Source: Caballeronia sp. dw_19 (GTDB taxonomy: Bacteria; Pseudomonadota; Gammaproteobacteria; Burkholderiales; Burkholderiaceae). From it: a stretch of 64,000 nt of DNA. Of the stretch, positions 1 to 9,306 are shown in pieces. The notes beneath the pieces were generated by a model that was not told the origin of the DNA, did not search any database, and worked only from the letters and a program-made list of their open reading frames with translations. Position numbers and translations under genes: made by a program. Numbering within the stretch: the first letter of the stretch is position 1; each line of letters starts with the position of its first letter. The stretch lies in NCBI RefSeq assembly GCF_018449515.1, contig NZ_JAAVUQ010000015.1, forward strand, positions 123,367 to 187,366, in the 5' to 3' direction.

Positions 1-392
1 CGATCGTGCTGAAAAACTTGCGCACGGTTGGCTTTGGAACATCCTATCAATTCGGTCGACTCAAGCTTGCAGGCGTGTATAGCAATACGCGGCTTGATTC
101 CGGTGCGAGTGGCAGCGAGACAAGCCAGAGTTTTGAGGGCGACGCAGCATTTTTCTTTACTCCTTCGTTGATTCTCTCAGGCGGTTATTCATATTCTAAG
201 CTTCAGAGTTCCAAGTGGAACAAGTTCGATGCAGTGTTGGACTACTTACTGTCTAAGCGGACTGATGTCTATTTTAGCGGTCATTATTTAAAGGCGTCGG
301 GGCCGGGCACCGTTGCGGTCTATACAACCATGACGCCGTCATCGGACAACAAGCAGGCAGTTGTGAGGATCGGCATGCGGCACCGATTTTAG
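1..392 (+). CDS. Outer-membrane porin, C-terminal fragment (cut by window edge)
   Basis: This is the last 130 or so residues of a Burkholderia-type general porin, a trimeric 16-stranded outer-membrane beta-barrel for small hydrophilic solutes. The reading frame is open to the window edge, so the true start lies upstream; the internal GTG at 6 is not a start. Alternating aromatic/hydrophilic strands (GFGTSYQFGRLKLAGVYS, FFFTPSLILSGGYSYSK, VYFSGHYLKA) and the terminal strand ending in RIGMRHRF with a final phenylalanine, the usual BAM signal, identify the family. The stop at 390-392 is followed directly by IS6-type remnant DNA. The fragment resembles the ends of the porins at 18106 and 49513. 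Confidence 0.9.
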   Translation, partial: IVLKNLRTVGFGTSYQFGRLKLAGVYSNTRLDSGASGSETSQSFEGDAAFFFTPSLILSGGYSYSKLQSSKWNKFDAVLDYLLSKRTDVYFSGHYLKASGPGTVAVYTTMTPSSDNKQAVVRIGMRHRF

Positions 393-447
393 GGGCTTTG
401 TCCACTTGCCAAGAGTGAGACGGGACGACGGCAGATACGACAAGTGG

Positions 448-1017
448 TCAGAAAGCAGTCGACGGATTTCGGGTGACTTCGGTGATTTCGCACCACGCAA
501 CGAAACGCGCCGCGAGTTGTTTCCGATAAAGTGAAGCGCGCAGCAGATGCCGCTTGAGCGCGAAATGTTGCCGGATCGGCCCAAAGCACGAGAGAAATTT
601 CTGTGTGCGTTTAGGATCGCGAAAGCCGCGCATGCGTCGCTCGCGCTCGCGCGTCCGTTGATGGCTGTTCTCTGCGCGGTTATTCAGTCGGGCCGCAGCT
701 TTAACGAACACGTGCTTCACGTTCGCAAGTTCCGGGATCTCCGCTTTTGCCACCGGATAGCTGCGCAACTGATCGGTGACGATCTTGCGCGGCACTGCGT
801 TCAAGCGCAGCACACCCCAGAAGAAGCGCTTGGCAGCGGCTTTGTCGCGCCGCTTTTGCAGCAGGATGTCGAGTTCGGCGCCATGCTCGTCGACCGCACG
901 CCACAGCAGGTACGGCTCGCCACGTAGCGTGACGAACATCTCGTCGAGGTGCCACGTGCTACCGGGCTTGCGGCGCGCGGCTTTAACTCGATGCGCAAAG
1001 CCCTTACCGAACTTGTC
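448..1017 (-). pseudogene. IS6-family transposase, C-terminal part (split gene)
   Basis: This minus-strand piece carries the DDE catalytic core of an IS6-family transposase: WHLDEMFV (first Asp), IVTDQLRSY (second Asp) and NRAENSHQRTRERERRMRGF (Glu). The open frame continues upstream to 1287, but family similarity begins only around KFGKGFAHRVKAARRKPG near 1017. The missing N-terminal third is found 1.4 kb away on the same strand at 2441-2606. The two halves would join at CE/KFG, where an IS110-type element now sits. The gene is therefore inactive. What is known of the family: these enzymes move by replicative cointegration. Confidence 0.85.
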
Positions 1018-2440
1018 TACATGAACGCCCCCCTTTGCGCCAGGTTTTCGTGTGCTTTGATTAACAGGATGGGTTTCAGCTCTACATTCGGCCTTTTTGC
1101 AGTCTGCTTCGCTGCAGGCCCCTATGAAATCCGCTGACTCACGCCTCATTCGCACCACGAGATCATTAGTCTCTGACAAGTTCTCAGGTTTGGTGAGTCC
1201 CGGTCCGACCTGTATCGTCATCACACTCGAATGCCAACGCAACCTTGACGTTCCATTGCATACAACGAAGCTGCTGACACTGAACACTGACTGCTTACAC
1301 CGGCCTCACACTCCGGTAACCCTTCTCATACGGCCTTTGATGTGCCAGTAGTGCCCAGATTGTTCGGGCTATCTTGTTGGTCAGCGCTACGACAACCACG
1401 TTCAGCGGTCGACGCTTTTTCATCTGCTCGACCCATTCGCCGGGGTCTTTCGCATGAGTCAAAACGCTACGCGCACCATGAATCAGCAGTGTTCTCAATA
1501 GGTATCGCCGCGCTTGCTAATTCCCAATAGCTCGACCTTGCCCCCGGAACGGGTCGGCCCAGGCACAAGACCGAGCCACGCCGCGAACTCGCGACCAGAC
1601 CTGAACGACTTCGCATGCCCCATCGTCGCTACCGCCGCTGTTGCAGTCAGAAGACCCGCACCGGGTATCGCTGCGATCGCCCTGGCTGCATCATCCTGTT
1701 TCATCCACGCCTGCAAACGGCGCTCGATCTGGACAATCTGCTGGTCCAGCGCATCCAGCCCATTCCACTGTTCGCGAAGCGTATCAATGAATATCACCGG
1801 CAGACGCTCCGACAGCTTCTCCAGTACGCCGGCGATGGTCCTGTCGAGTGCGGCACGACCGGCTCCCATTACCTCTCCATATTCGGTCAGCAGACCCCGC
1901 AGGCTGTTGATTTGCATCGTGCGAAACTTCATCAGTTGTTGCCGCATCCGGTGTAGCGCCAGGACGGCCTGTTGCGCTTCGGTCTTCACGGCGACTTCCT
2001 TGTTGGGCACCTGCGTGGCCATCCAGATCGCCCGGGCGTCCGCCACATCGTTCTTGTTTCCGGTAACGAACGCCTTGACGAACTTCGCGGGCATCAGCTT
2101 CACACGATGGCCCATTTCGATCAACCGCCGGGCCCAATGCTGGGAGCCACCACAGGACTCCATGCCGATCAGACAAGGAGAGCGATTGGCAAAGTATTCA
2201 AGAAATACTGCTCTTTTGATGGGTTTGTTCACGATCTCGCCGCTGTCCGGGTCGACCCAATGAACTTGCATCACGTTCTTCGCGATATCCACACCCACTA
2301 TCGTATGCGTCATGATCGCTACTCCGGTTTGCCTGGGAAGATCTTTATGATCCGCCAGCTTTGGCACTTCGATTCCGTCCCCCTGTGGGTAAGGGCAACA
2401 CTCTGCATATCTCCATCGGTTGGCGGGGGCCTTTCATTCC
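1018..2440 (-). mobile_element. IS110-family element (IS1111 type) inserted in an IS6 transposase gene
   Basis: This roughly 1.4-kb segment separates the two halves of one IS6-family transposase gene, and it contains an IS110-family transposase gene on the same strand. Exact ends were not resolved; the limits given are where IS6 coding similarity stops. About 280 bases lie between the transposase stop and the left junction, and about 130 bases precede the gene. Members of the IS1111 group carry their guide (bridge/seek) RNA in the non-coding stretch after the transposase gene, so 1018-1294 is the likely place for it. That assignment is inference from the family, not read from a motif. Confidence 0.65.
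1295..2313 (-). pseudogene. IS110/IS1111-type transposase with a one-base frameshift
   Basis: The protein starts at MTHTIVGVDIAKNVMQVHWV and shows the RuvC-like DEDD residues of IS110 transposases: Asp in GVDIAK, Glu in IGMESCGG and Asp pair in NKNDVADARA. The C-terminal transposase_20 region has IPGAGLLTATAAVATMG and FAAWLGLVPGPTRSGGK. The frame stops after ISKRGDTY near 1495 and continues in another frame as LRTLLIHGARSVLTHAKD to 1295. The junction reads TATTGAGAACA; adding one C after TAT restores a continuous frame. The ATG at 2313 is preferred over the longer open frame to 2367 because family similarity begins there. A programmed frameshift is not usual in IS110, so I treat it as decay. 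Confidence 0.85.
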
Positions 2441-2606
2441 ATTCGCACCAGCATCGGATCGTCTCGTACGTCACGATCACGCCCCGCTCGAACAGCAACT
2501 CTTCAATGTCGCGCAAGCTTAACTGGAAGCGGAAATACCAGCGAACTGCGCAACTGATGACGCCAGCTGGGAACCGGTGACCGTGATAAAGCGATTTTTA
2601 TTTCTT
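2441..2606 (-). pseudogene. IS6-family transposase, N-terminal part (split gene)
   Basis: Translation of the minus strand gives the IS6 N-terminal helix-turn-helix region: HRFPAGVISCAVRWYFRF followed by QLSLRDIEELLFERGVIVTY and ETIRCWCE. Similarity ends at CWCE near 2440 and resumes at KFGKGF near 1017, which shows a single gene split by insertion. Near the expected start, an ATG AAG AAA is followed directly by TAA, so the 5' end is also damaged. This piece is 5' of the catalytic half at 448-1017. Confidence 0.8.
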
Positions 2607-2911
2607 CATCTCGTCATCTTACGTGACTGGTTCAACAATCTAACAATTACGTTACTAAACGTGCACCCTCAGGCGTTGACCAATCAGGGCTGGCGGCGCG
2701 CTGTACAGAATACTGCGTGTAGTAAATGTGCTGTAGCGTGCGACGCGCGCTTCCTTCTCGACGAACTCGGGCGTGCGCCTCAGCGCAGATCCGTGATCTG
2801 TTCACGCTCGAGGCGGGACGTCGCCGCGTTACACTGGTTGACGCGCATGACGATCTCACGCAGAAACTCATCGTAGGTCGCGCGGTCGGCGAAGTCCCGA
2901 TGACCGCGCTG
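2607..2911. other. Gap between IS remnant and sensor kinase
   Basis: I recognise no gene here. Short open frames on both strands (for example minus 2647-2871) have no family features and look like chance. The stretch 2610-2660 is AT-rich compared with its surroundings and may hold an old IS6 end, but no matching terminal repeat was found. Confidence 0.4.
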
Positions 2912-4321
2912 TTACTCCGGTTCGATATCGCTAAGAATAGCTGCTACAGGCACCGCGAATTCCCAACTTACCCCGCTGGCGTCAAAGGCGTGAGTCACTT
3001 TTGCACCGTGGCGAGCAAACGGATTACGTCCGATTACGGTCGTCCCAAAGCCTCGTCGTTGTGTCGTCGTGACCTCGGGGCCCCCGGATTCCTTCCAGTG
3101 CAGGCGGAAGAACCTTCCATCCGGTCTCTCCTCGACCTCCCAGGTGATCGTCACCGTCCCGCAGTCATTCGAGAGCGCACCATATTTGATCGCGTTCGTT
3201 GTCAGTTCGTGCATCGCCAAGCCGATCATCTCGGCAGCCCCCGGACGCAGCCGTAAATCGGGATCGCCATTGAGGAGCATGTGCTTCTCCTGCGCACCGC
3301 CTGCGATAGCCGTTTGCGACCAAACCAGATCCTGGACCGTAATCCCGACCCATTGACCTTCTATGAGCAGGTCCTGGCTCCTGGATATGGAACAAAGGCG
3401 TTGATCAAGGGCTTTGACGAAGTCGGCTCTTGGGTCCGGCACCGTACGCCTGATCAACGCCTGAACAACCGTTAGCATGTTCTTCGAGCGATGATCCAGC
3501 TCGCGCAAGAGCAGTTCAATCCGGCGCTGGTTTTCCTTTTGCGTCGTAACATCACGCGAAACGCACAGAATCGCGTCGACCTCCCCACTCCCATTCTTGA
3601 GTGGCGTAAGCATGTTGTCCCAGTAGCGAACGCCTTCCCCCGACAGGCGACTTATGCCGGGAAAGCGGGCAGGGCGTCCTTCCCCGGCATACCGGAACGC
3701 TGTCCGGCCGTCTTCATGGACTTCTTCGGGGAGCAGATTCAGCCAGTCCATACCGAAACCTGAGTTTTCCTGAACGTTGAGCGCAATACAGCCGGCCTTA
3801 TTCATGTGCTGCAACTTGCCATCGACCGTGATGACCTTGATGCAGTCCAGGCTAACATTGAGCATGTCAGTTTGGATCTTCGATTTCTGGGCTAGATTGA
3901 ATTTATAAAGTTTGCGTTCATGAATGTCAGTCAGAATATAGAGCCAGAAGCGGATCTGCCCCCACTCGTCGAGCTGAGGGTGCGCCCGTAGCAGGAACCA
4001 GCGCTCTCCGCCCTCGATATTGGTAAGGCGAAGGTCGATGCTGAAAGAAGTGGCGGACGCCATGGCGTCCGCCACTTCACGGCGTACATCGCATCTATCG
4101 GCTTCATAAATGCATTCTGTCCAATTGGGGGAAACGAACTGATCTGCGTTGCCCGACGCGTATTGCCTCCAGGGCTTGTTGAAGTACTCGTAGAATCCAT
4201 CAGGCCCTATAACGCAGATCAAATCTGGTAAATAGTCCAATGCTTCATAGGGAAGCAACGGTTGAGATGAGTTCCCTGCGCCGCGGTGGTGGATGTTCTT
4301 TTCTCCATGGGTTTCTGTTTT
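2912..4321 (-). CDS. PAS-PAS sensor histidine kinase, HWE family
   Basis: A soluble two-component sensor kinase of the HWE/HisKA_2 group. Two PAS domains come first (about residues 20-130, with YLPDLICVIGPDGFYEYFN, and 140-260, with LDCIKVITVDGKLQHMNKAG). Then comes the phospho-acceptor box ELDHRSKNML near residue 274, the ATP-binding N box MHELTTNAIKYGALS near 372, the family HWKESGGP segment and a RGFGT glycine loop. There is no transmembrane segment or signal peptide, so it senses something in the cytoplasm, possibly light or redox through PAS cofactors. I chose the ATG at 4321 (MKTETHGEK); an in-frame ATG at 4426 would add 35 residues without known domain content. No response-regulator gene is adjacent, so it is an orphan kinase. 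It lies between IS scraps. Confidence 0.9.
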   Translation of the reverse strand, partial: KTETHGEKNIHHRGAGNSSQPLLPYEALDYLPDLICVIGPDGFYEYFNKPWRQYASGNADQFVSPNWTECIYEADRCDVRREVADAMASATSFSIDLRLTNIEGGERWFLLRAHPQLDEWGQIRFWLYILTDIHERKLYKFNLAQKSKIQTDMLNVSLDCIKVITVDGKLQHMNKAGCIALNVQENSGFGMDWLNLLPEEVHEDGRTAFRYAGEGRPARFPGISRLSGEGVRYWDNMLTPLKNGSGEVDAILCVSRDVTTQKENQRRIELLLRELDHRSKNMLTVVQALIRRTVPDPRADFVKALDQRLCSISRSQDLLIEGQWVGITVQDLVWSQTAIAGGAQEKHMLLNGDPDLRLRPGAAEMIGLAMHELTTNAIKYGALSNDCGTVTITWEVEERPDGRFFRLHWKESGGPEVTTTQRRGFGTTVIGRNPFARHGAKVTHAFDASGVSWEFAVPVAAILSDIEPE

Positions 4322-4439
4322 CATAAATTGAGCGCGCGACCCTTTCGATTCATCACATTCTACTCCGCTGAATGAGGCTGAATAGTCGGCGGGTACCCAC
4401 CCCCGGTATGGGTACTTCAAATTCACCTACTTGATCGCT

Positions 4440-4666
4440 CCGCCGTAGACCACTACATAGTTGTCAGTAGCCAAACATCCTGTCGCCCGCGCAGCAACAA
4501 AGCGGTTACAGCGTTTGACAAACTCGGGCTTATAACGCCTCGACACACCCGGCGCAGAATCGTGGTGTGAGCCAGCGACAAACCCTGCTCGGTCATCATT
4601 TCGACCAGATCGCGTAGGCTGAGCTTGGAGCGCAGGTACACAGAATGATGATCTCCCGATCAACAT
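4440..4666 (-). pseudogene. IS6/IS240-type transposase remnant
   Basis: Two overlapping minus-strand frames together give the N-terminal part of an IS6-family transposase: MYLRSKLSLRDLVEMMTEQG and LSLAHTTILRRV in one frame, then RRYKPEFVKRCNRF in another. This matches the helix-turn-helix and linker that precede the DDE core in this family. A frameshift near 4560 and loss of everything after the linker make it a dead fragment. It is a different lineage from the split element at 448-2606. Confidence 0.7.
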
Positions 4667-4930
4667 GGCGTCCTCCTAATAACTCCTCCAGACTCTTCAG
4701 CTTGCTCGTCGCGGGTCATCAGTTTGTTTTTGCTCCAACAACTCTAGCCGATCCGCCGACCCTATTTGCCCCAGAGCCTATGCGCGCCCGGTGCGTTGGC
4801 AGGTAGGAGCATGCGTGCATGCGCTGTTTGAACTCGCTCTAAGTATCAGCAGATCTTCGACGTGGATAGAAAGGCTCTTTCATCGACATCTGCCCACACC
4901 TCGTCCAGGTTTGATGGGATACTTTTATTT

Positions 4931-4978
4931 ATGTTCAATAACATATAAATCATTGAACAAATGAAAAAAATGAACATA
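4931..4978 (+). promoter_or_regulatory. Operator-like motif, copy 1 (before the PhyH dioxygenase gene)
   Basis: The site starts ATGTTCAATAACATA and ends near TGAACATAA, with an ATTGAACA in the middle. It is one of six related copies in the window (others at 6620, 11101, 17748, 17928 and 19562), all on the plus strand. It is the most divergent in its middle part. It lies about 230 bases before the start at 5207. I see no other feature in the gap 4667-5206 apart from an AGGAG ribosome-binding site just before 5207. Confidence 0.65.
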
Positions 4979-5206
4979 ATATGCGCTTTTGGTAGAGAGC
5001 TGCCGCACGCGAATGAGCCCAAGCCTGTTCATAGCGTTCACTCCCAATTAGGTGGTAAATGAGGCTGCATGCCTGAATCTATGAGATTAAATGCTTAGCA
5101 ATGACGCGTCATGCCGAGACGAGGCCAGCACTGCGGTCAGTTGCAACCTCGTTGCGCGTATTCAAGGCGGGTGCCTTAGCCCTCAAATTTTTGATCAGGA
5201 GCAGTC

Positions 5207-6019
5207 ATGTCACCCACGTTGAACGTCGAACAGATCGATATGTTCCGCAAGGACGGTGTTGTTTGCCTGCGTAATGTCTTCAGCCCTGATTGGGTTGGAC
5301 TGGTCGAGCGAGGTATCGCACGCAATCTGGCGGAGCCTGGTCCTTTCGCCAATTATGCGGACGGGGACAAGAAGCAGTTCTTCCAGGACGCCAACAACTG
5401 GCGAAGAATCCCCGAATTCGAGGAATTCGCACGTCACTCGCCAGCGCGAGTGGTTGCCGCCCAACTGCTGCGTTCCAATAAGATCAACTTTCTTCACGAC
5501 CACACGCTGGTCAAAAGAGGGGGTACCAGCAAAGCGACTCAATGGCATCAGGATCAACCGTATAGCCCTGTCGACGGCTGGCAATTCTGCACTATTTGGA
5601 TGCCAGTCGATCCGGTGCCTCGCGACGCGGTGCTCGAATTCGTAGCAGGTTCACATAGCGACAATCGTTGGTATAGACCGCAGCGCTTTATCGACGGGAG
5701 CCTGCGTGAAGGTGATGACCCGTGTTGGGAGTTGTTGCCGGATATCGAAGCGGATCGAGCTGCGCATAACATTGTTGCTTGGGGAGTCATGCCGGGTGAC
5801 GCGTTGGTATTTCATGGCTTGATGCTGCACGGCGCACCGGGAAACCCATATAACACCGCACGTCGGGTGTTGACCACGCGTTGGACCGGCGACGACGCAC
5901 GCATAAATATACGCAAAGGGAAGTTATCGCCTCCGCTGCCTGAGGTTGGTGCGCCAGCGCATGGCGCGGTTCTGGATTGCGACGCGTTCCCGGTTGTATG
6001 GGACAGCGCTAAAGCGTGA
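5207..6019 (+). CDS. Phytanoyl-CoA dioxygenase (PhyH)-family Fe(II)/2-oxoglutarate oxygenase
   Basis: A 270-residue cytosolic protein of the PhyH family. These enzymes hydroxylate small molecules using Fe(II), oxygen and 2-oxoglutarate. The iron-binding HxD is visible in TQWHQDQPY (about residues 115-117), the distal histidine in MLHGAPGN (about 208), and the 2-oxoglutarate-binding arginine in ARRVLTTRW (about 222). The length is normal. AGGAG at a good distance selects the ATG at 5207. It begins island A and carries operator-like copy 1 upstream, so it probably belongs to the MocR-controlled set. The substrate cannot be read from sequence; hydroxylation of the island's imported compound, or of an amino-acid product, is a guess. 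Confidence 0.85.
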   Translation: MSPTLNVEQIDMFRKDGVVCLRNVFSPDWVGLVERGIARNLAEPGPFANYADGDKKQFFQDANNWRRIPEFEEFARHSPARVVAAQLLRSNKINFLHDHTLVKRGGTSKATQWHQDQPYSPVDGWQFCTIWMPVDPVPRDAVLEFVAGSHSDNRWYRPQRFIDGSLREGDDPCWELLPDIEADRAAHNIVAWGVMPGDALVFHGLMLHGAPGNPYNTARRVLTTRWTGDDARINIRKGKLSPPLPEVGAPAHGAVLDCDAFPVVWDSAKA

Positions 6020-6093
6020 TGCGATACGCTCGATGCACGCTCTTCGGTATGCTTGGCTAAAGCTAGGTCGGCGGGTTTTACCATATTTACAAT

Positions 6094-6122
6094 GCACCCA
6101 TTCCGAGTAGTGGAATGGGTGC
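6094..6122 (+). terminator. Hairpin after the dioxygenase gene
   Basis: GCACCCATTCC and GGAATGGGTGC form an 11-base perfect stem with a 7-base loop, 75 bases after the stop at 6019. No T run follows, so it may be a transcript-end stabiliser rather than a classical terminator. Confidence 0.5.
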
Positions 6123-6619
6123 CGAGTGCAAGCCACGAATATCGCATCGTGCCGCTGGTTCCAGCCCTTCCCGGGCAGCGCGCTCGAACTCTCTCAAACA
6201 ACCTTTCTAAATGCGAGTTTTTTCTTTCGTGTAATGCGATCGGCAAATTTCAGCTGCCGTGTACGCAGCGGCAATCCTCTTATCTGCATCGGCAATCCGG
6301 CTTTGGTTCGCTCCGGTCGTAAATCGATGCGATGAAATCTTTTGGTTGCCCAGCCTTTGCGTTGACGACAGCATAGTGCGAACCGCGTCAAACTAAACAA
6401 ACTGAGGTGATCTCGGGTCGACTTCCGGGTCACTCATCGACCCGCTGACGGCGGTTATTGCCGAACCGGATGAGTCATGGCCGATGCTTTACGGCTCCAA
6501 GGACAGTGCTTGGCGAGCCAGTCAGCCAGCTTTTTTCGCTAGGTCAAACTCTTTGCGTCGGCGGACCTTGGTCATTTTCCCCGCCGTTTCTCATGACGCA
6601 AAACCCGGCGCGCCTATTT

Positions 6620-6666
6620 ATGTTCAGTAACATAATAAGTATTGTACATTTTTTTTGTTGTGCATA
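6620..6666 (+). promoter_or_regulatory. Operator-like motif, copy 2 (before the first binding-protein gene)
   Basis: The site reads ATGTTCAGTAACATAA, then ATTGTACATTTTTTTTG and TGCATAT. It matches copies 3, 5 and 6 closely, with one change (AGTAA for AATAA). It lies about 270 bases before the start at 6935. The remainder of the 6020-6934 gap shows no convincing gene. Confidence 0.75.
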
Positions 6667-6934
6667 TTCTTACGTCATGGATTGCGCGATGTCACTCACT
6701 TTCACCAAGCGTCTGGAAATCTAAAACCACATAAATACTTCGTTATCGCAGTCATTGTCGTCTGATATTAGAGGATTCCTAACGATATGGATGTCAGGGA
6801 TCGGGGTGATATACCGACTACGCTGTGGTCCGCGCGGAAGCCTGTTTCAAGCATGTAATTGTTATATAGCCTCGCCTTGTGTTAGATCTCAAGGCGCAAT
6901 TTGCGTCGGCTGTTTTCATTGCTCATATAAACCT

Positions 6935-7813
6935 ATGGATATCGCCATGCGTCGGTCTACAAGCAGTTCTATCCGTCAAGCTGTTAACGTCCTGACTGCC
7001 TTGGGTTCTGCATTTTCAGTGGCTTTCTCCCCGGTATTGTTTGCTCAAACAATTAAAGTCCCCGCAGATATTCAGGCCACGCACATCCTTCGGTTCTGTT
7101 CCGATCTTTCGAATCCGCCCGCTGATGGAATTGCCGACGATGGCTCCACTCCGTCGGGCGCAGAGGTAGATGTCATGAATGGAATCGGACGCGAACTTGG
7201 CGTGAGGACAGAGATAAGCAACTTCCAGTTCTCTGGAATTTTCGGAGCGCTTGATACCGGCAAGTGCGACATGGTCATGGCGAGCTTGGGCAAGACAGCT
7301 GACAGGGCGAAGCGCTACGAATTGATTGACTATTGGAGCGTGGCATCAGGCCTGCTGGTTCCGAAAGGTAATCCAAAGCATCTGACGCGCTACGAAGAGC
7401 TGACCGGTCAGCGCGTTGCCGTATTGCTTGGTAGCCGTAACTCGAAGGTACTCCATGCGATGAACGACAAGCTTATCGCGGCAGGAAAGCCGCCGATGGA
7501 AATTGTCGAATTGGGTACGAACGTCGACGCCTTTCAGGATCTGACGCTAGGCCGCGTGGATGCCTTCTCCAGCGACACGTTGAACATCAACTTCTACAAG
7601 TCGCGGGGCCGCGGAAAATTCGAAGTAGGGGGTGTGCCGGTGCCCCCCGTCACGTGGGCAATCGCACTCCAAAAGGGCAACGAAGAGTTGAGGCAAGCCG
7701 TTCAGGCTGCGATTGATCGCATGAACGCGAACGGTCAAATGCTCAAGATCGCGAAGACATGGGGCATTGCCGATGGAGTGGGCCTCTGCAGTACAGCCCA
7801 CCCATGTGAATAA
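6935..7813 (+). CDS. Polar-amino-acid ABC transporter substrate-binding protein
   Basis: A periplasmic binding protein of the SBP_bac_3 (HisJ/GlnH/FliY) family, 292 residues from MDIAMRRSTSSS. A signal peptide spans about residues 5-40 (hydrophobic VLTALGSAFSVAFSPVLFA, then QT). Family marks are LRFCSDLSNPPADG, GAEVDVMNGIGRELGV, FGALDTGKCDMVMASLGKTADRAKR and YWSVASGLLVPKGNP. A C-terminal Cys pair (GLCSTAHPCE) is shared with the binding protein at 11557 and the gene remnant at 23926. The open frame extends to 6755, but the ATGs at 6935 or 6947 fit the signal peptide. No permease is adjacent; it probably works with the ABC sets at 12583-14927 or 24137-27067. Ligand is unknown but the family favours amino acids and opines. 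Confidence 0.9.
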   Translation: MDIAMRRSTSSSIRQAVNVLTALGSAFSVAFSPVLFAQTIKVPADIQATHILRFCSDLSNPPADGIADDGSTPSGAEVDVMNGIGRELGVRTEISNFQFSGIFGALDTGKCDMVMASLGKTADRAKRYELIDYWSVASGLLVPKGNPKHLTRYEELTGQRVAVLLGSRNSKVLHAMNDKLIAAGKPPMEIVELGTNVDAFQDLTLGRVDAFSSDTLNINFYKSRGRGKFEVGGVPVPPVTWAIALQKGNEELRQAVQAAIDRMNANGQMLKIAKTWGIADGVGLCSTAHPCE

Positions 7814-7825
7814 CGGTCCGATTTG

Positions 7826-7844
7826 AACGCTCGGATTGAGCGTT
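7826..7844 (+). terminator. Short hairpin after the binding-protein gene
   Basis: AACGCTC and GAGCGTT pair across a 5-base loop 13 bases after the stop at 7813. There is no T run, so termination is uncertain. Confidence 0.35.
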
Positions 7845-7994
7845 AGCAAAGACGCCGCATGCCCAATCACCTGCATCTCGTATTTGATGTGCCATTTTTC
7901 TTGCAGATGTGGTGAAGATGGACAAAGCGCATGACCGTGGAAAACGGTTGTGTAGGTTGAGTAATTTATTGTTTTTTTAAAAGAGGTGTTTTAA

Positions 7995-8948
7995 ATGGGA
8001 CGTTTGATTGATATTGCCTGGCCTCAACTGAACGTAAAGGTCGTTGCTGAACTGAATGACGAGCGCAATCCGGAGTTGTGTGAAGAGTTTTGGTCACAAT
8101 TGCCATTCACGGTCACGCAAGCCCATCCAGTTGTATCTGGCGCGTCGATGTACGCGTGGACACCTGTCGTCAGCAGCGCGCCAGTGCATCATCGTCAACT
8201 CATCACAGAATGTCCGATTGGCCGTTTGCGCTATTCGCAGTCGACGGGCAACAAGATGTCGGTACAGTACGGCAAGGGCACGGAACCGCTTGCCCAGCCG
8301 GTGCTGGGTCAGGTGCTTCCAGAATTTTGCCATCTGCTTCCGGCAGTCGGCAAAGCAGTATGGAACAACCTTTTCTTCGAAAAAGACGTGATCTTCCTCG
8401 AAGTCACTCCCCATGAAGGTCAGGGTCACCCGGGTCATCCTGCTGTGCCAGAAAACCTTCCGGCCATCGCGAAGAAACTTCTCGACGAAGCCGATCGCAT
8501 CCAACTGACAGAACCTGATGAAATCCGGGCGCTGCGTTTGGGCGAAGTGGTTGACGCAGGGACCTACGGTCAGTATTTCAGCGCGTGGGATTTCGCGAAC
8601 GGCATGCTGCGTGACTACATCATGTACACCATTTACCCAATTCTGACGCTGGCAGGAAAGTTGGAACCGAAGCAACTCAGTCAAGTGCTGAACGAGCTTG
8701 ACGTACCTTACTCGGACTATCTGTCAGTGGTCGGTTTCAAGAAGCTCGAAGCCTTTGCTGGAGAGGTGCGCGAGGCCGTTGCGAAGGCCGAATCGAAAGA
8801 GGAGATTCAGCAGATCCTGCGTGCGTTCCTCAAGTATGGCAATCGTCTGTGTGCATGGTCGTATCAGATGTTCCCCTGGTATCTCGGCATGTTCTATAAC
8901 CGTAGTAAAGATGGGCAGGAACGCCCGGGCCGCTGGATTCCTGAATAA
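7995..8948 (+). CDS. Cucumopine-synthase-like protein: cyclophilin-like domain then helical bundle
   Basis: A 317-residue cytosolic protein. Residues 1-140 resemble the small cyclophilin-like (DUF3830-type) beta-barrel (CPIGRLRYSQSTGNKMSVQY), and residues 150-317 the helical bundle of cucumopine/mikimopine synthases (GTYGQYFSAWDFANGMLRDY). Those enzymes join histidine and 2-oxoglutarate into a cyclic opine. The order here is the usual one for cucumopine synthases as I recall it. The protein at 25097 has the same two domains, about half identical, in the opposite order. In a catabolic setting with HutH and amino-acid transport, it may run the reaction backwards or act on a related imidazole ring. 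AGAGG precedes the ATG at 7995. The family call is from memory of the signature, not a search. Confidence 0.65.
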   Translation: MGRLIDIAWPQLNVKVVAELNDERNPELCEEFWSQLPFTVTQAHPVVSGASMYAWTPVVSSAPVHHRQLITECPIGRLRYSQSTGNKMSVQYGKGTEPLAQPVLGQVLPEFCHLLPAVGKAVWNNLFFEKDVIFLEVTPHEGQGHPGHPAVPENLPAIAKKLLDEADRIQLTEPDEIRALRLGEVVDAGTYGQYFSAWDFANGMLRDYIMYTIYPILTLAGKLEPKQLSQVLNELDVPYSDYLSVVGFKKLEAFAGEVREAVAKAESKEEIQQILRAFLKYGNRLCAWSYQMFPWYLGMFYNRSKDGQERPGRWIPE

Positions 8949-9161
8949 TTCACATGGGGCAAGCGATTCGCGTCTTATCGGTTGTGCAGGTCACGGGTTA
9001 CCAATCAGCACGCGGTGACGCGACCTAACCCCAACGTAAGCGTTGCACAAGCACCGTCGTTGACGGCGACCGATGGATGTGAGCAGCAGGTTGGAGTCAA
9101 CATCGTTCTAGCGGACGATCGACGCCACAGAAACGCCAGTCTCGAATGATTGTTCGGCGTA

Positions 9162-9192
9162 TTGCATCCACTGAATCATCTGGTGGATGCAA
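9162..9192. terminator. Hairpin in the 8949-9306 gap
   Basis: TTGCATCCAC and GTGGATGCAA form a 10-base stem with an 11-base loop, followed by an A run on the plus strand (a T run before it on the minus strand). It may end transcription after 8948, or minus-strand transcription from the right. No gene is recognised in the gap. Confidence 0.4.
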
Positions 9193-9306
9193 AAATAGCG
9201 ATATCCGCTAGCTTCGTACAGAGGGCCTGGGCGCATCGCTTAAATACCACTTAACCGCAAAATGTTGCATGGGGAAAGTACTTCTTCCAAAAAATAGGAT
9301 TACAAA

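Noticed and set aside
1514..2263. A 249-codon plus-strand frame opposite the IS110 transposase gene
   Set aside because: It is the antisense of a clear transposase and has no family pattern.
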